Shown: positions 28,991 through 41,779 of the stretch, piece by piece | Position numbering within the stretch: the first letter of the stretch is position 1 | Layout of the letters: each line of letters opens with the position of its first letter | The notes under the pieces: generated by a model | What the model was told of the DNA's origin: nothing | Seen by the model: the letters and a program-made list of their open reading frames with translations, nothing else | Database searches by the model: none | Program-made: the position numbers and the translations under genes | Origin: Symsagittifera roscoffensis | Lineage: Eukaryota; Xenacoelomorpha; Acoela; Convolutidae | DNA: 64,000 nucleotides | Direction of reading: 5' to 3' | Assembly: GCF_963678635.1 (NCBI RefSeq) | Contig: NW_026971559.1 | Location: 40,456 to 104,455 of the forward strand

Positions 28991-30660
28991 TTCTTCTCTC
29001 TCAAGATCTTTGATGATTTATTTTGTGGTTTTTTGATGACATTGAAGATCTTTCAAATAAGTTATCTGTAAAATAAAACTTGCAAAATTTTTGAAACGGA
29101 ATTTTTTTCAAATTGTTTACTCTGTTCCTCATTTTGAATTTGGAATAATAGGTGTCGTAAACAAATTTTTTTTGTTTACGAAAGTGATTTAAAAAAAATT
29201 GTTTTGAGTAAAGTTTGGAAGTTTTTCAATCAATAAAATTATGAAAAATCGATGTACAAACAAGTTGTTGCAACCTAAGAATAACTTGTTTATCATAATC
29301 TTCAATATAACAATTCAATATATGTTTTGTAGACTGGATGCTCTCTTTGCAATTACTGCTTTTGTCTCACTCTTCGTTGAAGAAACTTCAGCATAGTTCT
29401 TCTCTCAAAAAAAGTTGAGAGTTGCTCCAGGTGCTGTTGTTTTATCAACGAACATTTTTTTAGGAGTGTTTTTCCGAGAAATCAGTTTTTGAAAGCTTAC
29501 AAAGTATCTTTGGCATTCTTTTTTTTGTTTGAACTCAGACAATTGCGGGAAAAAAGTCAACAGCGACAAATAAATGGCGAAAAATCCGAAATCGTCAGAT
29601 TGGTGGATCAAAATCTGTAATTGATTTCTTGATTTGTAAGAATAGGTTTCCTTTGATAACCTCCTTGCTATTTTCTGGCCATTGATTGAACTGTGAGCTG
29701 CTCCACCTACCTCTAGAACACAACTTTTATTTCTTCCTTTTTTAGGGTTCAAAAAAATCCAAGTTGCTCTATGTCTCCCGAGTTTTTAAGTGGTTTTAGT
29801 AGCTTGTTTCCAATCTTGCGCTTAAAACACTGTGAAAAGAATCAAAAAAAATAATACAACATGGTCGCTTCTATCTTTTTTTTCCATTTTTTTTTATTTT
29901 AAGCGAGCTTACTCTGTGACTGGTATATGGAGTACGGAGATAAACCAAGCTGATCCATAAATTGTTGATCATTTCATGAAAAATGGTGTGATGATAGATT
30001 TCAATTGTTACCCTGTAGTTGGACTTAAAATGATTATTCTTTTGTAGTGAGGATTTTTTTTTTTGAAGTGAGGATTTAGATACCAAAATATTGGTTACTT
30101 TTACATAACATTGCCAATTTCATTTATCAAACTGCGATGTTGTTAATCAAACTGCGATGTTGATAATCGGGCTGTTCGCAAAAATTTGCAACAAAAAACG
30201 CCAAAAATTCAGAGAAAAAAACTTTTGTGGTGCAAAAAAACTCAAATATAATTATTCCTGTGTTAACAGAAACTGACAAATTTACAGACAAGTGTTCAAT
30301 TGAGTATTAACAAGTTTCAATGTCGGGTCAAAAATGAAAACTGAATGTAATATTTCGTTAAATGTTCTCAGAAGCTCGAGATTTTACTTAGAAAAAAGCA
30401 AAACTTCCTTTCTTGTTAGATGAAGATCGGTACTAATTCGAAAAAAAAATTTCTCAGAAATAAATCCAGCCTATTTTGTTTAATAGAGTATGAGTCGCGG
30501 AAAGTACCTTTACTTAACCAGAAATTTCTGTTAGGGTAACGCATACAGCCAAAAATTGATTGAACTGTGATCTGCTCCACCTACCTCTAGAACACAACTT
30601 ATTATTTCTTCCCTTTTTAGGGTTCAAAAAATTCAAGTTGCTCTATTTCTCCCAAAATTT
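28991..30660. repeat. Decayed cassette sequence, promoter/spacer part
   Basis: Matches 45561-46870 along its length, and the 29560-30060 part matches the acidic-gene upstream region at 19950-20470. No intact gene. A 115-codon minus frame (29405-29752) starts at TTG and is broken in the 46-kb copy. Confidence 0.55.
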
Positions 30661-30669
30661 AAAGTCTTA

Positions 30670-31100
30670 ACTTGACTTCTACAATAATTTGTTATGTCAA
30701 ACACTTTGTTGCAGGTTGCAAGTCCCGATCCATAGTTGACTCTTTGCCAGCGCTGAGTTCCATTATAGGAACAATGTCAATGTTTTCAGCATCGTTAATA
30801 ACAGTATTTCTAAATTGCCTCTCCTTCTTTTTTTTCTCCAAACTAGACTTGCTGATGTTTTTTGATTTGAGAGAAATCATTGGGGTCGGAAATTTGGAAG
30901 CCGGGTCAAAATAGTTTTTCCTCTGGATAGTTTTTGGGACCAAGCAAACATCCCGATTTTTGTTAGATTTTTTGAAATTTCGAAATAAATGGGACTAAAA
31001 TCTTTACCTGAGTATTTGTTTGAATAGGAGAATAAAATGATCATACAAGACATAAAAAAACTGAAAATGAGACTAAAAAAGTAAGAAACAGCCTGAGCCA
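30670..31100 (-). pseudogene. 15222-type gene, decayed copy
   Basis: Minus-strand reading gives FRNTVINDAENIDIVPI and AGKESTMD, matching IRNSVIHDAENLGLVPI and GKESTMD of the 15222 protein, with stops and shifts on either side. A 74-codon frame at 30877-31101 covers what would be the N-terminal side. It sits left of a 15970-type fragment, as in the founder. Confidence 0.65.
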
Positions 31101-31249
31101 TTCAATTATTCAAAATAGGTAAAAGCGCTGGATATAGAACTTTGTGAGAAACTTTCTAATAGGAAATTAGTCCGTCTAAGAAAAATTGACGATTCCCAGC
31201 AACAAGCAAGGTTCTAGATGGTTGCTGTTAATTGTCAAAAAAACACAGT

Positions 31250-31680
31250 GTAACCCAAGACTATTGTGTCGCTGACACTTAAGTTACTATTCCATGAGCA
31301 ATTTTACCTTCCATTCGTTTATAATCAATTCAACTCTCGATCAGTTTTCACAGCGATTGAGTAATTAACATTATATATACCAAAATATTGGTTACTTTTA
31401 CATTACATTGCCAATTTCATTTATCAAACTGCGATGTTGTTAATCAAATAATCGGGCTGTTCGAAAAAATTTGCAAGAAGAAAAAACGCCAAAAACTCAC
31501 AAAAAAAACACTTTTGTGGCGCAAAAAAACTCATATATAATTATTCCTGTGTTAACAGAAACTGACAAATTTATAGACAAGTGTTGGCTAAAAATTTCTA
31601 GGAAGACAACTCTAGAAGGACACACATCTCAAAAAATTAAACGTGAAATTTGTTGGCTATAGATTTTTGATTGCTGATTG
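31250..31680 (+). pseudogene. 15970-type gene, decayed copy
   Basis: TAACCCAAGACTATTGTGTC aligns with the TQDYCV region and continues to the LTETDKFIDKCW stretch (31550-31600). Several stops. Confidence 0.6.
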
Positions 31681-31699
31681 TGTCCGTTTTTGTGTTAGA

Positions 31700-32700
31700 A
31701 AAACGAAATCGAAAAGAAATCTGTTTTATCTCAAATGTTTGCAAAATTGTTTGATACGTTTTTTGACTTAACGTTTTTTGATACGTTTTTTGAGAACGTT
31801 CTTGATACGTTTTTTGAGAAAAATGCAAAAAGTTGTTCAGTTTCTTCAACAAAATGCAATAGTATTTAAATGTTTTTCAATAAAATGCAAAAAATGTTTC
31901 AGTTAAAATTTAAAAAACGCGAATAACATTTCAATTTTTTTTACAAGCAAAATTTTTAAAAAATTTTTCCAAAAAGTTTTTTAAATTTTTTTTTCATCGC
32001 AAATCAACTTTTAATCAATTTTTTAATGCTTGTTTTGTCAACTGGAATGGTTGTTACTGAACAAATCATCTAGTTTCATTGTTTAAACAAAAATTTAAAA
32101 AAAATTGTTATTTACAAAAACAAAATAAATGTCAAACAACATATTTTTTAAGAAAAGTTTATTCCAACAATTGAGAAAAAAATCCATTTTTTTAAAATTT
32201 GATTAAAATTTGGCTTGAAAAAATTTTTGTGTAAAATTTAAACACTTTTTTTAAATTATTGTTCCGAATTTTTGAATGATAAACAGGACTTTGAATTTAA
32301 AAAAATTGAAATAAAGAACAATATAGAACTAGCCTAGTTTTTTAACAGATTAAGAAAAAAAATTTTAAAATGAGTATTAACAAGTTTCAATGTCGAGTCA
32401 AAAATGAAAACTGAATGTAATATTTCGTAAGATGATCTCATCAGAAACTCGAGATTTTTATTTTAAAAAAAGCAAAACTTCCTTTCTTGTTAGATGAAGA
32501 TCGACACTAATTCGAAAGAAACATTTTCAGAAACAAATCCAGCCTATTTTGTTTAATAGAGTATGAATCGCGGAAGGTACCTTTACTTAACCAGAAATTT
32601 CTGTTATGGTAACGCATACAGCCAAAAAATGGAGGATTAAAAAGAATCGAGGTTTTTCTTTTTTCTAGTATTAAAAGTAAAAAAAAAATGCAATAGTTTT
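31700..32700. other. AT-rich spacer with ATGCAAAA motifs
   Basis: No gene. It carries tandem GATACGTTTTTTGA units (31754-31815) and ATGCAAAAA motifs like the spacer at 18.6 kb. The stretch 32360-32640 recurs at 35960-36220, 37520-37780, 39060-39330, 41420-41680 and 48950-49210, always shortly before a polB remnant. Confidence 0.6.
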
Positions 32701-32739
32701 AATGGATTTTTTTTCAAAATAGATTTTTTAAACCAGCGA

Positions 32740-34110
32740 TTGATTTGTTTTCAATGTTTTTCTATTTTCGCTGCTCACTACCGAAAACATTACCCAAGAA
32801 ACTCAACAGAATCAATATTTTTTCATCAAAGAGCAGAAACTTTAGCTTTTTATTATTTTGAATCAATTTTTTTTCCCACAGAAAAACTGAAAGCAAGCAA
32901 AAAACTTATCGGATCGGAAGACATGTTTGCAAGTGTCCGAATCCAGGAAAATTCTGCTTACAAAACGGGAACAATCACAATTTCTACCCATTCTATGAAA
33001 TGGACAACAATTTGTTGAGAAAATAAAAGAAGACATGACTGGTGGACCACCAATCCATCAATAATTTTTTTTACGTGAAAAGTTATCGATCAAACTTAAA
33101 CTCGTAATTTGTCAATCGCTTGCAAAACTAGTTGTAGAGATTGATGCTTTTCAGTTAGATCTAATCTCAATTTGTCATGGAGTGCATACATAATTTTTAT
33201 AATACTGATTTTGCTTCCATCTTAGTGCTTCTATCTGAAAAGAAGCTGCGAATGAGAATACAGTCAATGATTGAGTCAGAAAGATGTTCGATAACCTGAA
33301 TGGTATTTTTTTGACAAAAAACTGGGAGTGTTGGAACATGAAGTCGATTTTTTTGAAAATGGCATATAAGTTGATGTACCTAAGTATTTCCTAAGAATCC
33401 AGAAAAATTAGCTGATTGGTTTGAAACTGCATTTAGAGCAGTACGCTTATTCTCTGCCAGATTGAAAAAAATCATTAAAAAAAAATCATCGCTTAAAGGT
33501 TTGGATATACAGTTTGTCAAAACAATGAAGTTTATGGGATGAGAACAAAAATTTGATTTTTTTTTAAAAACCTATAAGGAAGTGAATTAGAATGATTTTT
33601 CCCTACGAATGGTTTGGCAGTCCAAATAAGCTGGACTTCACAAAAATGCCACGATACGAAAAATTTTTGGTATAAAATGAGAAGCAACTCTAAAAAAATA
33701 TTTCGAAGACTACGAAAAAGCACTAAATGGATGATTTGGTCATCGAAATGCGTAGAAAAAGCTATGAAGTTAATCAGTTTCACCAACAGGATTCAAACAA
33801 TTCTCTTTTTTGAAATGCATATGAAACAACAAAAATGTGAGTACTTTCAAAGAAATGTTACGCTGGTATATAAAAGTTCGTTCCTGCTCTTGTAGTCATG
33901 AAAAAATGAAAATGGAGTTTTACCATCGATATGTTGAAATTGGGTTGCAAGCGTCCGAATCTAAGATAAATCTGCTTACAAAACGGGAAAAGTCACAATT
34001 TCTACCCATTCTATGAAGTCGACAACAATTTGTTGAGTAAATAAAAGAAGACATGACTGATGAACCACCAGTCCATCAATAGTTTTACGTGGAAAGTAAT
34101 CGATCAAACT
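32740..34110 (+). pseudogene. Maverick/Polinton-type DNA polymerase B remnant 1
   Basis: Frame-broken plus-strand copy. Recognisable pieces in order are a charged N-terminal stretch (HYPRNSTESIFFHQRAETL), FPYEWFGSP followed by KLDFTKMPRYEKF (33600-33670; the family has FPY-W/Y, then LPP-E-FY), TFKEMLRWYIKV, MEFYHRYVEIGLQ (33912-), and a KEDMTDEPP block where the family has the GGPS region. These are hallmarks of protein-primed type B polymerases of Mavericks and adintoviruses. Stops and shifts rule out function. Confidence 0.7.
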
Positions 34111-34116
34111 TATATT

Positions 34117-35730
34117 CGTATTTTGTCAATCCCTTGCAAAACTAGTTTTAGAGATTGATGCTTTTCAGTTAGATCTAATCTCATTTTTTCATAGGGTGCA
34201 TACATAATTTCTCTCAAATAGGGAGAATGACTCCAAAAACAAAATATTCCAGGCTGGAAAAAACAAAAAAAAAGATTTCGAGAACCTAATTTTCTCAAGA
34301 ATACAGTGTGAAATTGAGTTTTTTGCACAAACGGCAAGCAAAAAATTCAGTGTTTCAGTATTATTGGTTGAAACAATCAACATAAAACAGTATTTGAAGC
34401 TATGCATTGTTACCATCACTGCTGCTCCTCTCACAAAATCCGTCCATTTTTGACGGATCAAGATACTGAAGCGAGTAAAAAAAAAGACAAAGAAACGGAT
34501 GGGTTAAGAGAAAATTGTTGAAAAGAAAATGGCTACAAGTTTTATTAAATGAGGGCTTGTGAGTTGTTGGGACCATCTAAAAAAAACATCTATCGTCAAG
34601 AATCATTTCAAGACTATTTTTCCGATCAAAAGACCTCTCGTATCAAAAGACCATATTCGTATTTTGTCAATCCCTTGCAAAACTAGTTTTAGAGATTGAT
34701 GCTTTTCAGTTAGATCTAATCTCATTTTTTCATAGGGTGCATACATAATTTTTCTCAAATAGGGAGAATGACTCCAAAAACAAAATATTCCAGGCTGGAA
34801 AAAACAAAAAAAAAAGATTTCGAGAACCTAATTTTCTCAAGAATACAGTGTGAAATTGAGTTTTTTGCACAAACGGCAAGCAAAAAATTCAGTGTTTCAG
34901 TATTATTGGTTGAAACAATCAACATAAAACAGTATTTGAAGCTATGCATTGTTACCATCACTGCTGCTCCTCTCACAAAATCCGTCCATTTTTAACGGAT
35001 CAAGATACTGAAGCGAGTAAAAAAAAAAGACAAAGAAACGGATGGGTTAAGAGAAAATTGTTGAAAAGAAAATGGCTACAATTTTTATTAAATGAGGGCT
35101 TGTGAGTTGTTGGGACCATCTAAAAAAACATCTATCGTCAAGAATCATTTCAAGACTATTTTTCCGATCAAAAGACCTCTCGTATCAAAAGACCATATTC
35201 GTATTTTGTCAATCCCTTGCAAAACTAGTTTTAGAGATTGATGCTTTTCAGTTAGATCTAATCTCATTTTTTCATAGGGTGCATACATAATTTTTCTCAA
35301 ATAGGGAGAATGACTCCAAAAACAAAATATTCCAGGCTGGAAAAAACAAAAAAAAAGATTTCGAGAACCTAATTTTCTCAAGAATACAGTGTGAAATTGA
35401 GTTTTTTGCACAAACGGCAAGCAAAAAATTCAGTGTTTCAGTATTATTGGTTGAAACAATCAACATAAAACAGTATTTGAAGCTATGCATTGTTACCATC
35501 ACTGCTGCTCCTCTCACAAAATCCGTCCATTTTTGACGGATCAAGATACTGAAGCGAGTAAAAAAAAAAGACAAAGAAACGGATGGGTTAAGAGAAAATT
35601 GTTGAAAAGAAAATGGCTACAAGTTTTATTAAATGAGGGCTTGTGAGTTGTTGGGACCATCTAAAAAAACATCTATCGTCAAGAATCATTTCAAGACTAT
35701 TTTTCCGATCAAAAGACCTCTCGTTTTTGA
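34117..35730 (+). repeat. Three tandem 541-bp copies of a polB segment
   Basis: TTTTGTCAATCCCTTGCAAA recurs at 34121, 34662 and 35204. Each unit encodes, in broken frames, the polB block with YHHCCSSHKSRPF (the family's CYWHGC-C region) and DHLKKHLSSRIISRLFF (its WEH-F... region). The three units are almost identical, so the triplication is recent although the gene was already dead. Confidence 0.8.
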
Positions 35731-36300
35731 TTCTTTACTTGCAAACATAAAAACAGTTTGAGAATAAAATCCATTTTTTTTATTTTGATTAAAATTTGGG
35801 TTGAAAAAGTTTTTTTGTGTATAAAATAAAACACTACTTTTCGAATTATTGTTCCGAATTTTTGAATGATAAACAGGACTTTGAATTTTAAAAAAATTAA
35901 AATAATGAAGAATATAGAACTAGCCTAGTTTTTTAACAGATTAAGAAAAAAAAGTTTTAAATTGAGTATTAACAAGTTTCAATGTCGGTCAAATGAAAAC
36001 TGAATGTAATATTTCATTAGATGTTCTTAGAAACTCGATACTTTTTTAGAAAAAAGCAAAACTTCCTTTCTTGTTAGATGAAGACCGGTACTAAATCGAC
36101 AGAAAAAAAATTTCAGAAACAAATCCAGCCTATTTTGTTTAATAGAGTATGAATCGTGGAAAGTACCTTTACTTTACCAAAATTTTCTGTTAGGGTAACG
36201 CATACAGCCAAAACTTGGAGGATTAAAAAGAATCGAGATTTTTCTTTTTTCTTGTTTCAAAAGTAAAAAAAATTCAATAGTATTATTCGATTTTTTTCAA
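35731..36300. other. Spacer before polB remnant 2
   Basis: Recurrent flank (TTGAATGATAAACAGGACTT near 35863, also at 32270, 38970, 41330 and 48850). No gene. Confidence 0.6.
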
Positions 36301-36309
36301 AATAGATTT

Positions 36310-37280
36310 TTTATACCAGCGATTGATTTGGTTTCAATTTTTTACTGTTTTTGCTGCACACTACGGAAAACATTATCCGAGAAATTCAACAGATTCAAAA
36401 TTTTTTCATCAAAAAGCAGAAACTTTAGCTTTTTTTATTTTGAATCAATTTGTTTTCCCACAGAAAAACTGAAAGCAAGCAAAAAAACTTATCGGATTGG
36501 AAGACATGTTTGCAAGTGTCCGAATCTAGGAAAAATCTGCTCACAAAACGGGAAAAATCACAATTTCTACCCAATCAATGAAGTGGACAACAATTTGGTG
36601 AGAAAAAAAAAGAAGACATGACTGGTGGACCACCAGTCCATCAATAGTTCTTATGTGAAAAGTAATCGATCAAACTTATTTTCGTAATTTGTCAATCCCT
36701 TGCAAAACTAGTTGTAGAGATTGATGCTTTTCAGTTAGATCTAATCTCATAACCTGAATGGTGTTTTTTTGACGAAAAATGTAAGTGTTGGAGTATGAAG
36801 TCGATTTTATTGAAAATGGCATATAAGTTGATGTGCCTAGGTATTTCCTAAGAATGCAGAAAAATTAGCTGATTGGTTTGAAACTGCATTTAGAGCAGTA
36901 CGCTTATTTTTTTCCAGATTGAAAAAAATGATTGAAAAAGTAATCATCTTTTAAAGGTTTGGATGTACAGTTTGTCAAAATAATGAAGTTTATGGGATGA
37001 GAACAAAAATTGATTCATTTCTAAAAACATATAAGCAAGTGAATTAGAATGATTTTTCCCGACGAATGGTTTGGCAGTCCAGATAAACTCGACTTCAAAA
37101 AAATGCCAGGATATGAAAAATATTTGCCATAAAATAAGAAACAACTCAAAAAATATTTCAAAGAGTACCAAAAAGCAGTAAATGGATGATTTGATCATCG
37201 AAATGCGTAGAAAAAGCTATGAAATTAATCAGGTTCACCAACAGGATTTAAACAGTTCCCTTTTTTGAAAAGCATATGGA
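36310..37280 (+). pseudogene. Maverick-type polB remnant 2 (short)
   Basis: Contains the N-terminal block, then jumps to the FPDEWFGSP region (about 37052) and stops near 37280, where it joins a 15970-type fragment at TGAGGATTTAGATACC. The middle and C-terminal parts are missing. Confidence 0.65.
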
Positions 37281-37289
37281 ACAACAAAG

Positions 37290-37790
37290 TGAGGATTTAG
37301 ATACCAAAATATTGGTTACTTTTACATAACATTGCCAATTTCATTTATCAAACTTCGATGTTGTTAATCAAACTGCGATGTTGATAATCGGGCTGTTCGC
37401 AAAAATTTGCAACAAAAAACGCCAAAAATTCACAGGAAAAAACTTTTGTGGTGCAAAAAAACTCAAATATAATTATTCCTGTGTTAACAGAAACTGACAA
37501 ATTTACAGACAAGTGTTCAATTGAGTATTAACAAGTTTCAATGTCGGGTCAAAAATGAAAACTGAATGTAATATTTCGTTAAATGTTCTCAGAAACTCGA
37601 GATTTTACTTAGAAAAAAGCAAAACTTCCTTTTTTGTTAGATGAAGATCGGTACTAATTCGAAAAAAAAAATTTCTCAGAAACAAATCCAGCCTATTTTG
37701 TTTAATAGAGTATGAATCGCGGAAAGTACCTTTACTTAACCAGAAATTTCTGTTAGGGTAACGCATACAGCCAAAAATTGATTGAACTGT
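37290..37790 (+). pseudogene. 15970-type fragment plus recurrent spacer
   Basis: 37290-37520 matches 30070-30300 almost base for base, including the junction from the LTETDKF stretch into the recurrent spacer (TTCAATTGAGTATTAACAAG). 37520-37790 is that spacer. No intact frame. Confidence 0.6.
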
Positions 37791-38369
37791 GAGCTGCTCC
37801 ACCTACCTCTAGAACACAATTTATTACTTTTTCCCTTTTTAGGGTTCAAAAAAGTCCAATTTGCTCTATTTCTCCCAAATTTTAAAGTCTTTATAGTCAC
37901 TTTTTTTGCAATCTTGCGTTTACAACACTGTGATTAGAATCAAAAAAAATTAATGCAACATAATCGTTTCTATCTTTTTGTTCCAATTTCAATTTTAAGG
38001 AAGCTTACTCTGTGACTGATATATTGAGTACGGAGATAAATCAAGCTGATCCATAAAATGTCGATCATTTGATGACAAATGGTTTGATGATAGATTTCAA
38101 TTGTTACCCTGTAGTTGGACTTAAAATGATTATTCTTTTGTAGTGAGGATTTTTTTGTGTTAGCTATGAAATACCTCACCAAAATTTTACTACCTGTTTT
38201 CTGAGTTTTTTTTTAATTTTAGAGCATTAAAGAGTTTCTCTTGCTCTATTTTAGAAAATTCATCGGATATTCGCTCAGAAGATGAGTAATAATCTAACAA
38301 ATGAATTAATTTGAAAAGGTAACGGAAAACTGATTTGACACAAACTTAACGTCTACAATAATTTGTTAT
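37791..38369. repeat. Decayed acidic-gene upstream region and 15222-type C-terminus
   Basis: 37791-38160 matches the upstream region at 20100-20470. 38170-38290, on the minus strand, keeps DYYSSSERISDEFSK and IEQEKLFNALKLK from the C-terminal fragment of the 15222 family, then is frameshifted in an A run. Confidence 0.5.
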
Positions 38370-38660
38370 GTCAAACATTTTGTTGCAGATTGCAAGCTCC
38401 CGATCCATAGTTGACTCTTTGCCAGCGCTGAGTTCCATTATAGGAACAATGTCAATGTTTTCAGCATCGTTAATAACAGTATTTCTAAATTGCCTCTCCT
38501 TCTTTTTTTCTCCATTCTAGACTTGCAGATGTTTTTTGATTTGAGAGAAATCATTGGGGTCGGAAATTTGGAAGCCGGGTTAAAATTGTTTTTCCTCTGG
38601 ATAGTTTTTGGGACCAAGCAAATATCCCGATTTTTGTTAGATTTTTTGAAATTTCAAAAT
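38370..38660 (-). pseudogene. 15222-type gene, decayed copy
   Basis: Almost identical to 30690-30990 (GAGTTCCATTATAGGAACAA shared), encoding the VINDAENIDIVPI and KESTMDRE blocks on the minus strand. It is cut at about 38668, where spacer and then polB remnant 3 begin. Confidence 0.65.
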
Positions 38661-39430
38661 AAATGGGACAAGTTTTTAAAATTTTTTTTCATCGCAAATC
38701 AATTTTTAATCAATTTTTTAATGCTTGTTTTGTCAACTGGAATGGTTGTTACTGAACAAATCATCTAGTTTCATTGTCTAAGCAAAAATTTTAAAAAAAT
38801 TGTTATTTACAAAAACAAAATAAATGTCAAGCAACATATTTTTTAAGAAAAGTTTCTTCCAACAGTTTGAGAAAAAAATCCATTTTTTTAAATTTTGATT
38901 AAAATTTGGGTAGAAAAAATTTTTTGTGTAAAATTTAAACACTTTTTTTAAAATTCTTCTTCCAAATTTTTGAACGATAAACAGGACTTTGAATTTAAAA
39001 AAAATTGAAATAATGAACAGTATAGAACTAGCCTAGTTTTTTAACAGATTAAGAAAAAAAATTTTAAATTGATTATTAACAAGTTTCAATGTCGAGTCAA
39101 AAATGAAAACTGAATGTAATATTTCGTTAGATGTTCTCATCAGAAACTCGAGATTTTACTTTAAGAAAAGCAAAACTTCCTTTCTTGTTAGATGAAGATC
39201 GGTACTAATTCGAAAAAAAAAAATTTTCAGAAACAAATCCAGCCTATTTTGTTTAATAGAGTATGAATCGCGGAAGGTACTTTTACTTAACCAGAAATTT
39301 CTGTTATGGTAACGCATACAGCCAAAAGTTGGAGGATTAAAAAGAATCGAGGTTTTTTTTTTCTAGTATTAAAAGTAAAAAAAAAATGCAATAGTTTTAT
39401 TGGATTTTTTTCAAAATAGATTTTTTAAAC
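38661..39430. other. Spacer before polB remnant 3
   Basis: Recurrent AT-rich flank as at 32000-32740, including TGTTTTGTCAACTGGAATGG (38727; also 32031). No gene. Confidence 0.6.
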
Positions 39431-41190
39431 CAGCAATTGATTTGTTTTCAATTTTTTTCTATTTTTGCTGCACACTACGGAAAACATTACCCAAGAAACT
39501 CAACAGATTCAATATTTTTTCATCAAAGAGCAGAAACTTTAGTTTTTTATTATTTTGAATCAATTTGTTTTCCCACAGAAAAACTGAAGGCAAGCAAAAA
39601 ACTTGTCGGATCGAAAGACATGTTTGCAAGTGTCCGAATCTAGGAAAAATCTGCTTACAAAACGGGAACAATCACAATTTCTACCCATTCTATGAAATGG
39701 ACAACAATTTGTTGAGAAAATAAAAGAAGACATGACTGGTGGACCACCAATCCATCAATAATTTTTTTTTACGTGAAAAGTTATCGATCAAATTTAAACT
39801 CGTAATTTGTCAATCGCTTGCAAAACTAGTTGTAGAGATTGATGCTTTTCAGTTAGATCTAATCTCAATTTGTCATGGGGTGCATACATAATTTTTCTAA
39901 TACTGATTTTGCTTCCATCTTAGTGCTTCTATCTTAAAAGAAGCTGCGAATGAGAATACAGTCAATGATTGAGTCAGAAAGATGTTCGATAACCTGAATG
40001 GTATTTTTTTGACGACAAAATGGAAGTGTTGGAGCATGAAGTCGATTTTATTGAAAATGGCATATAAGTTGATGTACCTAAGTATTTCCTAAGAATCCAG
40101 AAAAATTAGCTGATTGGTTTGAAACTGCATTTAGAGCAGTACGCTTATTTTTTTCCAGATTGAAAAAAAATCATTAAAAAAGTAATCATCGTTTAAAGGT
40201 TTGGATGTACAGTTTGTCAAAACAATGAAGTTTATGGGATGAGAACAAAATTTGATTCATTTTTAAAAACCTATAAGGAAGTGAATTAGAATGATTTTTC
40301 CCTACGAATGGTTTGGCAGTCCAAATAAGCTGGACTTCACAAAAATGCCACGATACGAAAAATTATTGGTATAAAATGAGAAGCAACTCTAAAAAAAATA
40401 TTTCGAAGACTACGAAAAAGCACTAAATGGATGATTTGGTCATCGAAATGCGTAGAAAAAGCTATGAAGTTAATCAGTTTCACCAACAGGATTCAAACAA
40501 TTCTCTTTTTTGAAATGCATATGGAACAACAAAAGTGTGAGTACTTTCAAAGAAATGTTACGCTGGTATATAAAAGTTCGTTCCTGCTCTTGTAGTCATG
40601 AAAAAATGAAAATGGAGTTTTACCATCGATATGTTGAAATTGGGTTGCAAGCGTCCGAATCTAAGATAAATCTGCTTGCAAAACTTATATACTAGTTTTA
40701 GAGATTGATGCTTCTCAGTTAGATCTAATCTCATTTTTTCATAAGGTGCATACATAATTTTTCTCAAAAAGGGAGTATGACTCCAAAAACAAAATATTCC
40801 AGGCTGGAACAAACAAAAAAAAGATTTCGACAACCTAATTTTCTCAAGAATACAGTGTGAAATTGAGTTTTTTACACAAACGGCAAGCAAAAATTTCAGT
40901 GTTTTAGTATTATTGGTTAAAATAATCAATATAAAACAGTATTTGAAGCTATGCATTGCTACTATTACTGCTGCTCCTCTCACAAAAGCCGTCCATTTTC
41001 GACGGATCAAGATACTGAAGCGAGTAAAAAAAAAAGACAAAGAAACGGATGGGTTAAGAGAAAATTGTTGAAAAGAAAATGGCTACAAGTTTTATTAAAT
41101 GAGGGCTTGTGAGTTGTTGGGACCATCTAAAAAAACATCTATCGTCAAGAATCATTTCAAGACTATTTTTCCGATCAAAAGACCTCTCGT
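39430..41190 (+). pseudogene. Maverick-type polB remnant 3
   Basis: Same block order as remnant 1: HYPRNSTDSIFFHQRAETL, FPYEWFGSP (about 40299), TFKEMLRWYIKV and MEFYHRYVEIGLQ. It is then spliced out of frame to the YHHCCSS-like and DHLKKHL blocks. Only one copy of the 541-bp unit is present. Confidence 0.7.
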
Positions 41191-41779
41191 TTTTGATTCT
41201 TTACTTGCAAACATAAAAACAGTTTGAGAATAAAACCCACTTTTTTTATTTTGATTAAAATTTGGGTTGAAAAATTTTTTTTGTGTATAAAATAAAACAC
41301 TACTTTTCGAATTATTGTTCCGAATTTTTGAATGATAAACAGGACTTTGAATTTTAAAAAAAATAAAATAATGAAGAATATAGAACTAGCCTAGTTTTTT
41401 AACAGATTAAGAAAAAAAGTTTTAAATTGAGTATTAACAAGTTTCAATGTCGGTCAAAATGAAAACTGAATGTAATATTTCATTAGATGTTCTCAGAAAC
41501 TCGAGACTTTCTTAGAAAAAAGCAAAACTTCCTTTCTTGTTAGATGAAGATCGGTACTAATTCGAAAAAAAAAAATTCAGAAACAAATACAGCCTATTTT
41601 GTTTAATGGAGTATGAATCGTGGAAAATACCTTTACTTTATCAAAACTTTCTGTTAGGGTAACGCATACAGCCAAAACTTGGAGTATTAAAAAGAATCGA
41701 GATTTTTCTTTTTTCTTGTTTCAAAAGTAAAAAAATTCAATAGTTTTATTGGATTTTTTTCGAAATAGATTTTTTATAC
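41191..41779. other. Spacer before polB remnant 4
   Basis: Near-identical to 35731-36320. No gene. Confidence 0.6.

Noticed and set aside
34189-34461. Minus-strand frame with FVRGAAVMVTMHSFKYC (also 34755, 35272, 40558, 43211)
   Set aside because: It is the antisense of the polB Cys/His block; the plus strand carries the recognised motif order.
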